From the NCBI GenBank assembly GCA_002411545.1, contig DHTG01000019.1:11599-21964 (forward strand): 10,366 bases of DNA. The letters are read 5' to 3'. The notes beneath the pieces were generated by a model. It had not been told where the DNA came from and made no database searches. It was given only the letters and a program-made list of their open reading frames with translations. This document shows, one piece after another, positions 1-7,149 of the stretch (positions within the stretch are counted from its first letter, which is position 1; each line of letters begins with the position of its first letter). Source of the DNA: Bacteroidales bacterium UBA5266. GTDB taxonomy: Bacteria; Bacteroidota; Bacteroidia; Bacteroidales; WCHB1-69. The position numbers and the translations under genes were made by a program.

Positions 1-857
1 CCCGCTTCGGGAATATGCATTTCCACGATCCCCGCTCCGCTGCGCAGACAAGCTTTGGCGGCTAAGACAGCGGCTCCCATCATTCCTTTGCTTCCGGCTA
101 TGATAAATGCATGTCCGAAATGTCCCTTGTGCGAAAATTTATGCCTTGGCTTCATCATGGATTGTATATCCTTCTCCTCTACATAATAAAAGGGTGTTTC
201 TATCTGATGAACCATATCAGGATGCAGGCCGATATCACCTACTTCCCATTCGCCTACGTACACATAATTTTCCGGAAAAAGAAAAGCTAGTTTGGGGAAT
301 TGAAAACTAAATACAAAATCGGCTTTTACGCAACACGCTGAAGGATCCATGGGTTTTTCAGCAAAAAAACCGGAAGGAATGTCAACAGAAAACACAAAAG
401 CGGCAGATTGATTGATTTGTTTAAATAAAGCACATAACAGGCTATTGGTAACAGCTTTATTCAAACCGCTACCCAGTATGGCATCAACGATAAGGTCGCT
501 ATGAAAGCAAGGAATATCTGCTTCCTGATTGATTTCATGTATGTGTTCGGCATGAGATTGTTTTAAACGCTCCAAATTGATGGCACAATCTTCCGAAAAT
601 CTTTGGCTATGTTTAACCACATACACTTCGCATGTATAATCATGTTGCCATAATATACGGGCCATGGCCAAACCGTCGCCGCCATTGTTACCCATTCCGC
701 AAAGCATGACAACGGATGTTTGATTATCAAAAAGATGCATAATTTTTTTTGCGCAGAGCGAAGCGGATCTTTCCATCAAATCAATAGAGCTAATGGGTTC
801 ATTTTGGATGGTATATGTATCGGCTTCCCGTATCTGAGCTATGCTAGGAATTTTCAT
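1..857 (-). CDS. nnr: Bifunctional NAD(P)H-hydrate epimerase / ADP-dependent NAD(P)H-hydrate dehydratase, 5' part (cut by left edge)
   Basis: Cytoplasmic metabolite-repair enzyme. The N-terminal YjeF domain epimerises damaged NAD(P)HX, and the C-terminal domain dehydrates the S form back to NAD(P)H using ADP. Reading back from an ATG at 855-857 gives 285 codons with no stop. Residues 9-32 (IREADTYTIQ..., LMERSA) are the typical YjeF N-terminal start. GMGNNGGDG at 54-62 is the nucleotide-binding loop, DAILGSGL at about 125-132 holds the conserved Asp, and SVDIPSG is at 158-164. From about 238, the RHKFSHKGHFGHAFIIAGSKG stretch (written here in part: KFSHKGHFGHA, IIAGSKGMMGAA) opens the ribokinase-like dehydratase domain. 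The family is usually about 500 residues, so roughly 200 C-terminal residues lie beyond the window. It is divergent from the outer-membrane protein gene to its right. Family assignment is secure. Confidence 0.95.
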   Translation of the reverse strand, partial: MKIPSIAQIREADTYTIQNEPISSIDLMERSASLCAKKIMHLFDNQTSVVMLCGMGNNGGDGLAMARILWQHDYTCEVYVVKHSQRFSEDCAINLERLKQSHAEHIHEINQEADIPCFHSDLIVDAILGSGLNKAVTNSLLCALFKQINQSAAFVFSVDIPSGFFAEKPMDPSACCVKADFVFSFQFPKLAFLFPENYVYVGEWEVGDIGLHPDMVHQIETPFYYVEEKDIQSMMKPRHKFSHKGHFGHAFIIAGSKGMMGAAVLAAKACLRSGAGIVEMHIPEA

Positions 858-882
858 GTGTTTTTTTAATTAAAATGGAATG

Positions 883-890
883 CAAATGTA
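883..890 (-). promoter_or_regulatory. Candidate Bacteroidota -7 promoter element for nnr
   Basis: On the minus strand this reads TACATTTG, matching the TAnnTTTG consensus of the Bacteroidota housekeeping sigma factor. It lies 25 bases upstream of the nnr ATG. No clean TTTG -33 element is present at the expected distance; TTTTCG about 22 bases upstream is the nearest. The assignment rests on the -7 box and its position alone. Confidence 0.4.
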
Positions 891-1050
891 CATTAATTCC
901 GGCGATATTTTACGAAAATATATGTTTTCTTTCCTTATTATTATAGTGTTTTCTTTGTTTTAGTGTATCAAATAGAGTCTACATTCGTAATTGTAAAAAG
1001 CAGTTTGTAAAATAAAACATAGAAACAAGCGTTTATAAAACAAAAAACAT
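891..1050. other. AT-rich divergent intergenic region between nnr and the outer-membrane protein gene
   Basis: Together with the flanking promoter boxes, the gap between the two divergent start codons (858-1112) is 255 bases. It is strongly AT-rich, with T-runs on the left half and A-runs on the right. I see no hairpin, tRNA or plausible small gene. The minus-strand open frame that covers 968-1312 runs antisense into the neighbouring gene and has low-complexity, hydrophobic composition, so it is treated as a shadow. Confidence 0.5.
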
Positions 1051-1058
1051 TATTTTTG
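1051..1058 (+). promoter_or_regulatory. Candidate Bacteroidota -7 promoter element for the outer-membrane protein/rfbD pair
   Basis: TATTTTTG fits TAnnTTTG and lies 54 bases before the ATG at 1113, leaving a plausible leader of about 45-50 bases. No good TTTG -33 box is seen at the expected distance (TTTA at 1032-1035 is too close). Weak by itself in such AT-rich DNA. Confidence 0.35.
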
Positions 1059-1112
1059 TGCGAGTGAAAACAACACAGAATCGGGTTGAATAACAATAAT
1101 ATAAATACTATA

Positions 1113-1823
1113 ATGAGAAAAATAATTATCATTGCTCTTCTTATAACTTTTTCGAGCAACATCAAAGCCCAAACGAATGAAAGCGTAAAAGAAAAAAAGT
1201 CAAGCAATATTAAGATGGAAGATCTTATCATCAAAGATCGTTTGTTTGTCGATATATTTTCAAGCATATGGTTGAATTTTAATACCGAGACATATAAACA
1301 AAGAGCCATCAATCAGGGTGTAAATGCAGCCTTTTTATTTGATTTACCGGTAAAAAAGAATAGTCCTTTCAGTTTTGGAATTGGTGTAGGCGTTACGAGT
1401 CATAACTTGTATTCGAATGCTCAATTTTACATCGGGAAAGAATATACCACTCAAGTGAAAGCAATAAACGAAAATATTGATTATTCGAAGAATAAAATTA
1501 GTTTTACCAATTTAAACATCCCGTTAGAATTTCGATATTTTCACTCTTCCGGATTCAAAATTTCAGCGGGCATTCGCGTGGGCTTGATGGCTGATGTACA
1601 CACAAAATATTATGGTAGAGAGATAAATGGAAAAGATGAGAGTGTGAAAATTAAAAATAAAAAGATTCCCAATTACACGAAAGTGCCAGTCGAAATCACC
1701 TTTCGCAGCGGATGGAAATATTTTGGTTTTCACGCATCCTATATGATAACCAAAATGTTCGAACCAGCAAAAGGACCTCAGATGTATCCTTTTAGTCTGG
1801 GTATTTCTCTTTCGTTATATTAA
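1113..1823 (+). CDS. Small outer-membrane beta-barrel protein (PorT-like fold class), function unknown
   Basis: Predicted exported protein of 236 residues. The start is taken as the ATG at 1113. An in-frame TTG at 1086 would only add an Asn-rich stretch ahead of a normal signal peptide. The signal peptide is MRK plus a hydrophobic IIIIALLITF core ending in NIKAQ, with cleavage after residue 20. The mature protein shows alternating polar/hydrophobic segments with many Gly and aromatic residues (FSFGIGVGV at 87-95, KISAGIRVGLMA at 149-160, YFGFHASYM at 203-211). It ends in FSLGISLSLY, a terminal aromatic strand as in outer-membrane barrels. Its size and pattern resemble the PorT-type outer-membrane barrel families common in Bacteroidota, but I see no signature that would identify the T9SS component PorT itself. 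It lies 13 bases before rfbD, so the two are probably cotranscribed. No substrate can be named. Confidence 0.75.
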   Translation: MRKIIIIALLITFSSNIKAQTNESVKEKKSSNIKMEDLIIKDRLFVDIFSSIWLNFNTETYKQRAINQGVNAAFLFDLPVKKNSPFSFGIGVGVTSHNLYSNAQFYIGKEYTTQVKAINENIDYSKNKISFTNLNIPLEFRYFHSSGFKISAGIRVGLMADVHTKYYGREINGKDESVKIKNKKIPNYTKVPVEITFRSGWKYFGFHASYMITKMFEPAKGPQMYPFSLGISLSLY

Positions 1824-1836
1824 TAGACATTGTAGT

Positions 1837-2706
1837 ATGATAATAGCCGTTTTAGGAGCCAAAGGACAATTAGGGAATGAATTGCAACTAAAAGCAAAAC
1901 ATTATCCCAACGATATTTTTTATTTTGCCGATATTGAAGAGGTGAATATTACACAAAAAGATTCTTTCGAATCGTATATTAAAAGCATTAAGCCGGAAAT
2001 TGTAATCAATGCTGCGGCATATACGGCTGTCGACAAAGCAGAAAGTGAAGCAGAAAAAGCGATGATGGTCAATGCAAAAGCGGTAGAACTTTTGGCCTCT
2101 TTATCGGAATGCTATCATTTTTTTCCTATTCATATTTCAACGGATTATGTGTTCGATGGCACAAATCATAAACCCTATCATGAAATGGATGCACCCCATC
2201 CGGTATCTATCTATGGAAAAACAAAATTAGCCGGCGAACAAGCCCTCAAAGGCATGCTATCGCGGGCTATCATCATCCGGACGTCTTGGCTGTACTCTTC
2301 TTTTGGAAATAATTTTGTGAAAACGATGGTATCATTGTCGAAAGAAAAGACAAGTCTTAGGGTGGTATATGACCAAATAGGCAGTCCGACCTATGCCGCT
2401 GATTTAGCGGAAGCCATATTGCAAATAGCTCGTCAAATTGATAAAATAAAAGGAGTTGAAGTGTACCATTACTCCAATGAAGGAGTCTGTTCATGGTATG
2501 ATTTTGCCAAAGAAATCATGCAAGCCACAGCCTCAGCCTGTGAAATTATTCCTATCGAAAGTAAAGATTATCCCACGGCAGCCCAACGCCCGCATTATAG
2601 CGTTTTGAACAAACAAAAAATCAAAAAAGAATTCAATATACAAATTCCACATTGGAAAGAAAGCCTCTACCGATGTCTTAAAACCATGCAGCTTGTTTGT
2701 TTTTAA
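1837..2706 (+). CDS. rfbD: dTDP-4-dehydrorhamnose reductase
   Basis: Cytoplasmic short-chain dehydrogenase catalysing the last step of dTDP-L-rhamnose synthesis: NAD(P)H reduction of dTDP-4-dehydro-L-rhamnose for cell-surface glycans. The 289 residues are full length for the family. Visible features are the Rossmann GxxGxxG at 7-13 (GAKGQLG), NAAAYTAVDKAE at 58-69, STDYVFDG at 101-108 with the catalytic Thr-Asp, YGKTK at 126-130 (the Tyr-x3-Lys pair), IRTSWLY at 147-153, and DQIGSPTYAADLAEAI at 179-194. RPHYSVLNKQKI near 251-262 is also typical of RmlD. It follows the outer-membrane protein gene by 13 bases. The rest of the pathway (rmlA, rmlB, rmlC) is not in the window, which is unusual for a gene often clustered with them. 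No clear terminator follows it. Confidence 0.95.
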   Translation: MIIAVLGAKGQLGNELQLKAKHYPNDIFYFADIEEVNITQKDSFESYIKSIKPEIVINAAAYTAVDKAESEAEKAMMVNAKAVELLASLSECYHFFPIHISTDYVFDGTNHKPYHEMDAPHPVSIYGKTKLAGEQALKGMLSRAIIIRTSWLYSSFGNNFVKTMVSLSKEKTSLRVVYDQIGSPTYAADLAEAILQIARQIDKIKGVEVYHYSNEGVCSWYDFAKEIMQATASACEIIPIESKDYPTAAQRPHYSVLNKQKIKKEFNIQIPHWKESLYRCLKTMQLVCF

Positions 2707-2773
2707 CGACTGAATACCTGATTGTTCCTTATTTTCCGATGGCAGGATGTAGGAATTATTTAATTTTTTTTAT

Positions 2774-2781
2774 TACCTTTG
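2774..2781 (+). promoter_or_regulatory. Candidate Bacteroidota -7 promoter element for the C69 dipeptidase gene
   Basis: TACCTTTG matches TAnnTTTG and stands 53 bases before the dipeptidase ATG in the 128-base gap after rfbD. A -33 TTTG is not evident. The leader between the box and the ATG is almost pure A/T with no purine-rich Shine-Dalgarno, as is normal for Bacteroidota. Confidence 0.5.
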
Positions 2782-2834
2782 CCAACTAAATTTCTATGTA
2801 ATTAATTAATATTAATCAATTAAAATACACACAC

Positions 2835-4571
2835 ATGAAAAAAATTTTTCTAAGCGCATTATGTTACATGCTTTTTACTACGTCAAGCAATATACATGCA
2901 TGCACTAACTTTTTAGTTACGAAAGGGGCCTCGAAAGACGGGTCTACATTCATCACCTATGCTGCCGATTCACATACCTTATACGGTGAATTGTATTATC
3001 GTCCGGCGGCAAACTATCCGGCCGGTACTATGATGGATATTTATGAATGGGATTCAGGCAAGAAATTAGGACAAATCAAACAAGCCATACAGACTTATTC
3101 CGTTGTGGGTAATATCAATGAACATCAAGTAGCTATAGGTGAAACTACGTTTACGGGATTGGATACCTTGCAAGATAAAAGAGGTATTATCGATTACGGT
3201 AGTTTGATTTACATCACCTTACAACGAGCCAAAACGGCACGTGAAGCCATTATGATATTCCATCAATTGGTGAGTGAATACGGCTATTACAGTACCGGTG
3301 AATCTTTTTCCATTTCCGATCCTAATGAAGTATGGATACTGGAAATGATAGGAAAAGGCTCTCCCATATTAGATAAAAAAGGAAACGTAGATACTAAAGC
3401 TTGGACCTTAAGTCCAGTCTGGGTTGCCATGCGCATACCCGACGGATATGTGTCCGGACATGCCAATCAAGCACGTATCACTACTTTCCCTTTGGAAAAC
3501 GGAAAAACATCCATCAGCACAAAAAACATTTCCAAAATATTCAATTCGAGTGTAGAAGTAGTTTATTCATATGACGTTATTTCATATGCCAAAGCCATTG
3601 GTTTATATGCCGGCAAAGATGCCGATTTCAGTTTTTCCGATACCTATAATCCGCTAAATTTCGGGGCTGCCCGTTTTTGTGAAGCACGGGTTTGGGCAGG
3701 TTTTATGAAAATAAATCCGGAAGAAATGGCTAAATACGAAGATTATGCACGCGGTGATAATTTAAAAAATCGTATGCCGCTTTGGATTAAACCTACGAAT
3801 AAGTTAAGTGTTCAAGATGTATTTTCGTTGATGAGAGATCATTATGAAGGCACATCCATGGATATGACCAAAGACGTGGGGGCCGGTCCTTATGCTTGCC
3901 CTTATCGTTGGAGACCGATGACTTGGGATTATAAAGGAGTAGATTACATACACGAAAGAGCCATTTCTACACAACAAACCGGATTTTCCTTTGTAGCTCA
4001 ATCACGCTCCAAATATCCAAATCCGGTGGGTGGCATTATTTGGTTTGGCGTGGATGATAGTTATACAAGCGTATACATGCCCGTATTTTGTAGCATCACT
4101 AAAATCCCTCATTACATTGCTACCGGCAATGGCGATATGATGACCTACTCTCCTACTTCCGCTTTTTGGTTGTTCAATCAAGTATCGAATTATGCCTATA
4201 CACGCTATAGTGATATGATTAAAGACATATTACCGGTTCAAAATGAATTGGAATCAACTTTCATTCAAATGGTGGAACAACAATCCGAAAAATTCGCTGC
4301 CGAATATAAGGCAAATAAAGAAGCAGGCATTGAATCCTTGAATAAATTTTCAAACAATGCGGTTGCCAATACATTTAATCGTTGGAAAGAACTTTATGCC
4401 TTTTTATTGGTTAAATATATAGATGGAAATGTAAAAATAGAAAAAGACGGCAAATTTCTAAACAACGGAAACAATGAACATCTTCCGGCATCTCCCGATC
4501 ATCCACGCTACCCCGATTGGTATTATAAATTGATTATTGATGATGCAGGCGATAATCTAAGAGCTAAATAA
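2835..4571 (+). CDS. Secreted C69-family dipeptidase (Ntn hydrolase)
   Basis: Exported cysteine dipeptidase of the PepD/C69 family, likely acting on short peptides in the periplasm or outside the cell. It has 578 residues, as expected for the long Bacteroidota members. A signal peptide (MKKIFLSALC... to IHA) ends at residue 22, directly before Cys23 of CTNFLVTKGAS. In this family that Cys becomes the N-terminal nucleophile, so signal cleavage would itself create the active enzyme. Family blocks follow: NEHQVAIGETTF near 95-106, IDYGSLIYITLQRAKTAREA near 119-138, YGYYSTGESFSISDP, WVAMRIPDGYVSGHANQARI, NPLNFGAARFCEARVW, and GPYACPYRWRPM. The sequence IHAC resembles a lipobox, but His at -2 is atypical, and the family logic favours signal peptidase I. 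It has its own promoter candidate and a strong terminator. Confidence 0.93.
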   Translation: MKKIFLSALCYMLFTTSSNIHACTNFLVTKGASKDGSTFITYAADSHTLYGELYYRPAANYPAGTMMDIYEWDSGKKLGQIKQAIQTYSVVGNINEHQVAIGETTFTGLDTLQDKRGIIDYGSLIYITLQRAKTAREAIMIFHQLVSEYGYYSTGESFSISDPNEVWILEMIGKGSPILDKKGNVDTKAWTLSPVWVAMRIPDGYVSGHANQARITTFPLENGKTSISTKNISKIFNSSVEVVYSYDVISYAKAIGLYAGKDADFSFSDTYNPLNFGAARFCEARVWAGFMKINPEEMAKYEDYARGDNLKNRMPLWIKPTNKLSVQDVFSLMRDHYEGTSMDMTKDVGAGPYACPYRWRPMTWDYKGVDYIHERAISTQQTGFSFVAQSRSKYPNPVGGIIWFGVDDSYTSVYMPVFCSITKIPHYIATGNGDMMTYSPTSAFWLFNQVSNYAYTRYSDMIKDILPVQNELESTFIQMVEQQSEKFAAEYKANKEAGIESLNKFSNNAVANTFNRWKELYAFLLVKYIDGNVKIEKDGKFLNNGNNEHLPASPDHPRYPDWYYKLIIDDAGDNLRAK

Positions 4572-4613
4572 TCAAAAAAAAATCCACTTTCTCAAGTGGA
4601 TTTTTTTTTGATT
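4570..4613. terminator. Bidirectional intrinsic terminator, perfect 20-bp stem
   Basis: The 44 bases form an exact inverted repeat: 20-base arms at 4570-4589 and 4594-4613 around a TCTC loop at 4590-4593. The core is TCCACTT/AAGTGGA, flanked by nine A on the left and nine T on the right, so a transcript from either strand ends in a hairpin plus U-run. It starts inside the dipeptidase stop codon and ends 13 bases before the stop codon of the converging gene. It therefore serves both genes. Confidence 0.93.
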
Positions 4614-4626
4614 GCTAGCTAAAAGA

Positions 4627-5589
4627 TTAATTCCTTTTAATAGTTAAGGTCCCTTTACGTATAAATTCATTCCCTTTATAAATGAATTTATAAATATATA
4701 AGTAAACTCCATCCGGCAAATGCTCTCCATTAAATTCGTTGCGGTAATCTTTTTTATGGTATAGTACCTTTCCTTGTATACTATAAATATATAACTGTGA
4801 GGATTCTATTTCAGGTAGAAGTTCCATTTCGAAATAATCGTTTACATTGTCTCCATTGGGACTGATAATGTTAGGAATGTGAAAAATGGGTTGCCTGATT
4901 TCTTCTTCATTCTCTTCGCTTTCGTTGATAGTCTCCGGGATTTCATGGGGAATAATTTTTTCCTCGCTTACCTGAATAGGTTTTTGAGTTGTCTTGGGCT
5001 CAGAAGTCATACTTGGTGTTTGCCGAATAGGTTTTTCATCAGCCTTAGGCATCTTTTTTTCAACAGCTTGCTTGGTTTCGGATACGGGTTGAGAGGCAGC
5101 AAGCATGGCTGTTTCGCCTATAGGTTTATTTGTTTGAAGGCTGTTTTTATCTTTTTCTTCTTTTGATGATTCTTTGTGAATGTCTGTCGTTTGTTTATTT
5201 GTCGTATGATGTTCTGTTTCGGTAGGGTAAGGAATTGCCGTTTCGTCAACCAAAAAATCGATTTCTTTCACATTTTCATTAGTTGTCGAGGGTAATGGTA
5301 TGTTTTCAACGATCGGATTAGGTGTGATATGTTTCACATCCGTATCGGTATCATTTGTTAGTAATAACACAGTAGTTGTAATACTACCAACGACGGCAAT
5401 ACCTATGCCTATTTTACCGAATGAAGACTTTACTATTTGAGTGAAAATCGATGATACATCCGAAGAAGGCGGTGGTGTATTCGATAATTTATCCAAATTA
5501 TTCGAAAGTTTCGACCAGCATTCTGCAGGAGGTGTTTCACCGTAATGCTCAAACAAATCGCGTATATATTTTTCAAAGTCCGTTTTCAT
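4627..5589 (-). CDS. Membrane-tethered anti-sigma-like protein with a T9SS type B / gliding-associated C-terminal domain
   Basis: A 320-residue protein starting at the ATG at 5587-5589, four bases after the sigma-factor stop. A longer frame beginning at 5646 would overlap the sigma gene and add a non-typical N-terminus. Residues 1-57 are predicted cytoplasmic and include FEKYIRDLFEHYGETPPAECW and SKLSNNLDKL, resembling the PP-x3-W-x3-L region seen at the N-terminus of Bacteroidota anti-sigma-type membrane proteins. One membrane helix follows at about 58-78. Residues 79-233 are a low-complexity linker rich in Thr, Glu, Lys and Pro. The end, 234-320, is a CHU_C/type B sorting domain: IPNIISPNGDNVNDYFE at 238-254, LYIYSIQGKVLYHK, then DGVYLYIYKF and KGTLTIKRN. 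There is no cleavable signal peptide, so the C-terminal domain should face the periplasm while staying anchored. The anti-sigma role is inferred from position and layout; no zinc-finger motif is visible. Confidence 0.85.
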   Translation of the reverse strand: MKTDFEKYIRDLFEHYGETPPAECWSKLSNNLDKLSNTPPPSSDVSSIFTQIVKSSFGKIGIGIAVVGSITTTVLLLTNDTDTDVKHITPNPIVENIPLPSTTNENVKEIDFLVDETAIPYPTETEHHTTNKQTTDIHKESSKEEKDKNSLQTNKPIGETAMLAASQPVSETKQAVEKKMPKADEKPIRQTPSMTSEPKTTQKPIQVSEEKIIPHEIPETINESEENEEEIRQPIFHIPNIISPNGDNVNDYFEMELLPEIESSQLYIYSIQGKVLYHKKDYRNEFNGEHLPDGVYLYIYKFIYKGNEFIRKGTLTIKRN

Positions 5590-5593
5590 GTTC

Positions 5594-6127
5594 TTAATAT
5601 TTAAAATCCTCCAAATGACATTGTAGCCATTTTTTTGCTTTTGCATATTGGGTTTTCGATGTGCTTTCCGAAATGTTTAGCATTTCAGCAATTTCGGCAT
5701 GTTTATAACCTTCTATGGCGTATAAGTTAAAAATCTGTTTATAACCTTGAGGCATCCTTTGAATTTGATTTAATATATCTTTAATGTTTATATCTTGGTA
5801 TGTTTTCTGACTTATTTCGTTTAATGTATCAATTTCTTCCAGATCTAAATCTAATAAATGTTTTTTATTAGCACGATAATGATTGATTGCCGTATTAATC
5901 ATTATTCGTTTCATCCATCCTTCAAACGAGCCCTGTTTTTTGTACATGGGAAGAGATTCGAAAATCGAAGTGAAACCTGTTATCAACACATCTTCGGCTT
6001 CTTCCCTGCTTTGTGTATAGCGCAAACAGATGGCATAAAACAAAGCACTGTATTTTGTATACAGATGTTTTTCTGCTTTTCTGTTCCCTTTTATACATTC
6101 TATAATAATTTCTTCTTCCGAAAACAT
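5594..6127 (-). CDS. ECF-type RNA polymerase sigma factor (sigma-70 family)
   Basis: Alternative sigma factor of 177 residues that would direct RNA polymerase to a specific regulon. Region 2 spans about 18-86: HLYTKYSALFYAICLRYTQS, then EEAEDVLITGFTSIFESLP, and GSFEGWMKRIMINTAINHYR, the part that binds core enzyme and the -10 element. Region 4 spans about 113-168, with the helix-turn-helix in EGYKHAEIAEMLNISESTSK that reads the -35 element. There is no region 3 and no C-terminal extension. The ATG at 6125-6127 is preceded only by an A-rich leader. It is followed after four bases by the membrane protein with the type B sorting domain, which fits a sigma/anti-sigma operon. I see no TAnnTTTG box just upstream, so it may be transcribed from its own ECF-type promoter or by read-through from the YjbQ gene 95 bases upstream. 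Confidence 0.93.
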   Translation of the reverse strand: MFSEEEIIIECIKGNRKAEKHLYTKYSALFYAICLRYTQSREEAEDVLITGFTSIFESLPMYKKQGSFEGWMKRIMINTAINHYRANKKHLLDLDLEEIDTLNEISQKTYQDINIKDILNQIQRMPQGYKQIFNLYAIEGYKHAEIAEMLNISESTSKTQYAKAKKWLQCHLEDFKY

Positions 6128-6222
6128 TCTCGTTTTTTCTAATTTTATAAGTCGTTATTATATTGAAAAAAGTTGCTTGGAATTATTTTATTCTTAAAAA
6201 CTATGATAAAGGGATGGTCTAT

Positions 6223-6639
6223 TTATTCTCCTATGATTTTTATCAACACCCTTTTCTTTCTCTTTCCGTCGAATTCAAAATAGAAAATTTGTTCCCATGT
6301 ACCAAAATCAAGGGCTCCGGCGGTAATAGCAACAACGACTTCTCGTCCCATAATCGTACGTTTAAGGTGAGCGTCGGCATTATCTTCGAAACCATTGTGT
6401 TTGTATTGACTGTAAGGCTTTTCAGGAGCTAATTTTTCCAACCATACTTCGTAATCTTGATGCAGTCCGCTTTCATCGTCATTAATAAAAACGCTGGCTG
6501 TTATGTGCATGGCATTAACCAAGACCAAACCTTCTTGGATACCACTTTCGTAAATGGCTTGTTGAACCATCGAAGTAATATTTACCAATCCCCTGCGGGA
6601 TGCTATATGGAAATATAATTCTTTGCGATAAGATTTCAT
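6223..6639 (-). CDS. YjbQ/UPF0047 family protein (secondary thiamine-phosphate synthase enzyme family)
   Basis: Small cytoplasmic protein of 138 residues, the family's usual length. Members show weak thiamine-phosphate synthase activity in some bacteria, but their main role is not settled. Diagnostic blocks are [21 protein letters not shown] at about 42-62 (shown here as the motif around the conserved His), [20 protein letters not shown] with the second His cluster, and the closing [18 protein letters not shown] with [13 protein letters not shown]. The conserved His residues and the GTWEQ stretch are intact, so it is probably functional. It starts 21 bases after the stop of the SixA-like gene and is likely in the same operon. 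No thiamine-biosynthesis gene is nearby, so context gives no support for a thiamine role. Confidence 0.93.
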   Translation of the reverse strand: MKSYRKELYFHIASRRGLVNITSMVQQAIYESGIQEGLVLVNAMHITASVFINDDESGLHQDYEVWLEKLAPEKPYSQYKHNGFEDNADAHLKRTIMGREVVVAITAGALDFGTWEQIFYFEFDGKRKKRVLIKIIGE

Positions 6640-6660
6640 AGATAGTAAATTTTGCCGGTT

Positions 6661-7137
6661 TTAACGAATCAATTTTGAAAAACGAATTTCTTTTCCGGCG
6701 GTAAAAATCTCTTGCCATGTTTCTGCTTGAATATCTATACAGTAACACTCATTTGTGCGTAAAAATCCGTTGAAGTCGGGAATGAAAAAACGCAATACAT
6801 TGGTAATATCGGGATTATGACCCACGAATAAAACGTTCTTGGTTTTATCTGCTAAGCCGATGAGTATCTGAAAATATTCATCTTCATGAGTAAGGTATAA
6901 TTTATCCTCATAGATAATTTTATTTACTTTCTTTTTTACATAAGGTGCTAAGATTTCGGCAGTTTGTTTGGCTCTTACGGCTGTACTTGCATACATCACA
7001 TCTATTTTAGTAGACATTAATTTCAAGTATTGACCTAATTTATGGGTTCGTTCCATACCGGTTTCCGTAAGTTTACGATCGCAATCTTTTAGGGCTTCGC
7101 CTGTTTTGGCATGTCTGACAAGATAAATAGTTTTCAT
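6661..7137 (-). CDS. sixA: SixA-like phosphohistidine phosphatase (histidine phosphatase superfamily)
   Basis: Small cytoplasmic member (158 residues) of the RHG histidine phosphatase branch. SixA enzymes remove phosphate from phosphohistidine, for example in phosphorelay or phosphotransferase proteins. The N-terminus carries the catalytic LVRHAKTG motif with Arg8-His9, the latter the nucleophile. RKLTETGMER at 21-30 and MYASTAVRAKQTAEIL at 48-63 contain the second phosphate-binding Arg, and VGHNPDITNVL at 105-115 holds the second catalytic His107. The size and the K after RHA fit SixA better than phosphoglycerate mutase. The gene lies 12 bases after the M50B-like gene and 21 before the YjbQ gene, so the four genes from 8461 to 6223 form a tight unit. 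Its substrate in this organism is unknown; no histidine kinase is in the window. Confidence 0.88.
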   Translation of the reverse strand: MKTIYLVRHAKTGEALKDCDRKLTETGMERTHKLGQYLKLMSTKIDVMYASTAVRAKQTAEILAPYVKKKVNKIIYEDKLYLTHEDEYFQILIGLADKTKNVLFVGHNPDITNVLRFFIPDFNGFLRTNECYCIDIQAETWQEIFTAGKEIRFSKLIR

Positions 7138-7149
7138 TTTTAAAGAAAT

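Noticed and set aside
1086..1112. TTG start nine codons before the outer-membrane protein ATG
   Set aside because: It would place an Asn-rich stretch ahead of a normal signal peptide. The ATG at 1113 begins MRK directly before the hydrophobic core.
968..1312. 114-codon minus-strand open frame
   Set aside because: Antisense to the outer-membrane protein gene and the AT-rich leader; low-complexity hydrophobic composition with no family features.
2798..2826. AT-rich near-palindrome (TTAATTAATATTAATCAATTAA) before the dipeptidase gene
   Set aside because: Simple A/T sequence in a leader; not a defined operator, and no matching second site was seen.
4879..5166. Plus-strand open frame opposite the linker of the anti-sigma-like protein
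   Set aside because: Shadow of the low-complexity Thr/Glu/Lys coding sequence; Phe/Leu-rich nonsense product.
5590..5646. Upstream in-frame start that would give the anti-sigma-like protein 19 more residues
   Set aside because: It lies inside the sigma factor gene and adds an atypical N-terminus; the ATG at 5587-5589, four bases after the sigma stop, fits better.
5858..6142. Plus-strand open frame opposite the sigma factor
   Set aside because: Shadow of a confidently assigned gene; no domain features.
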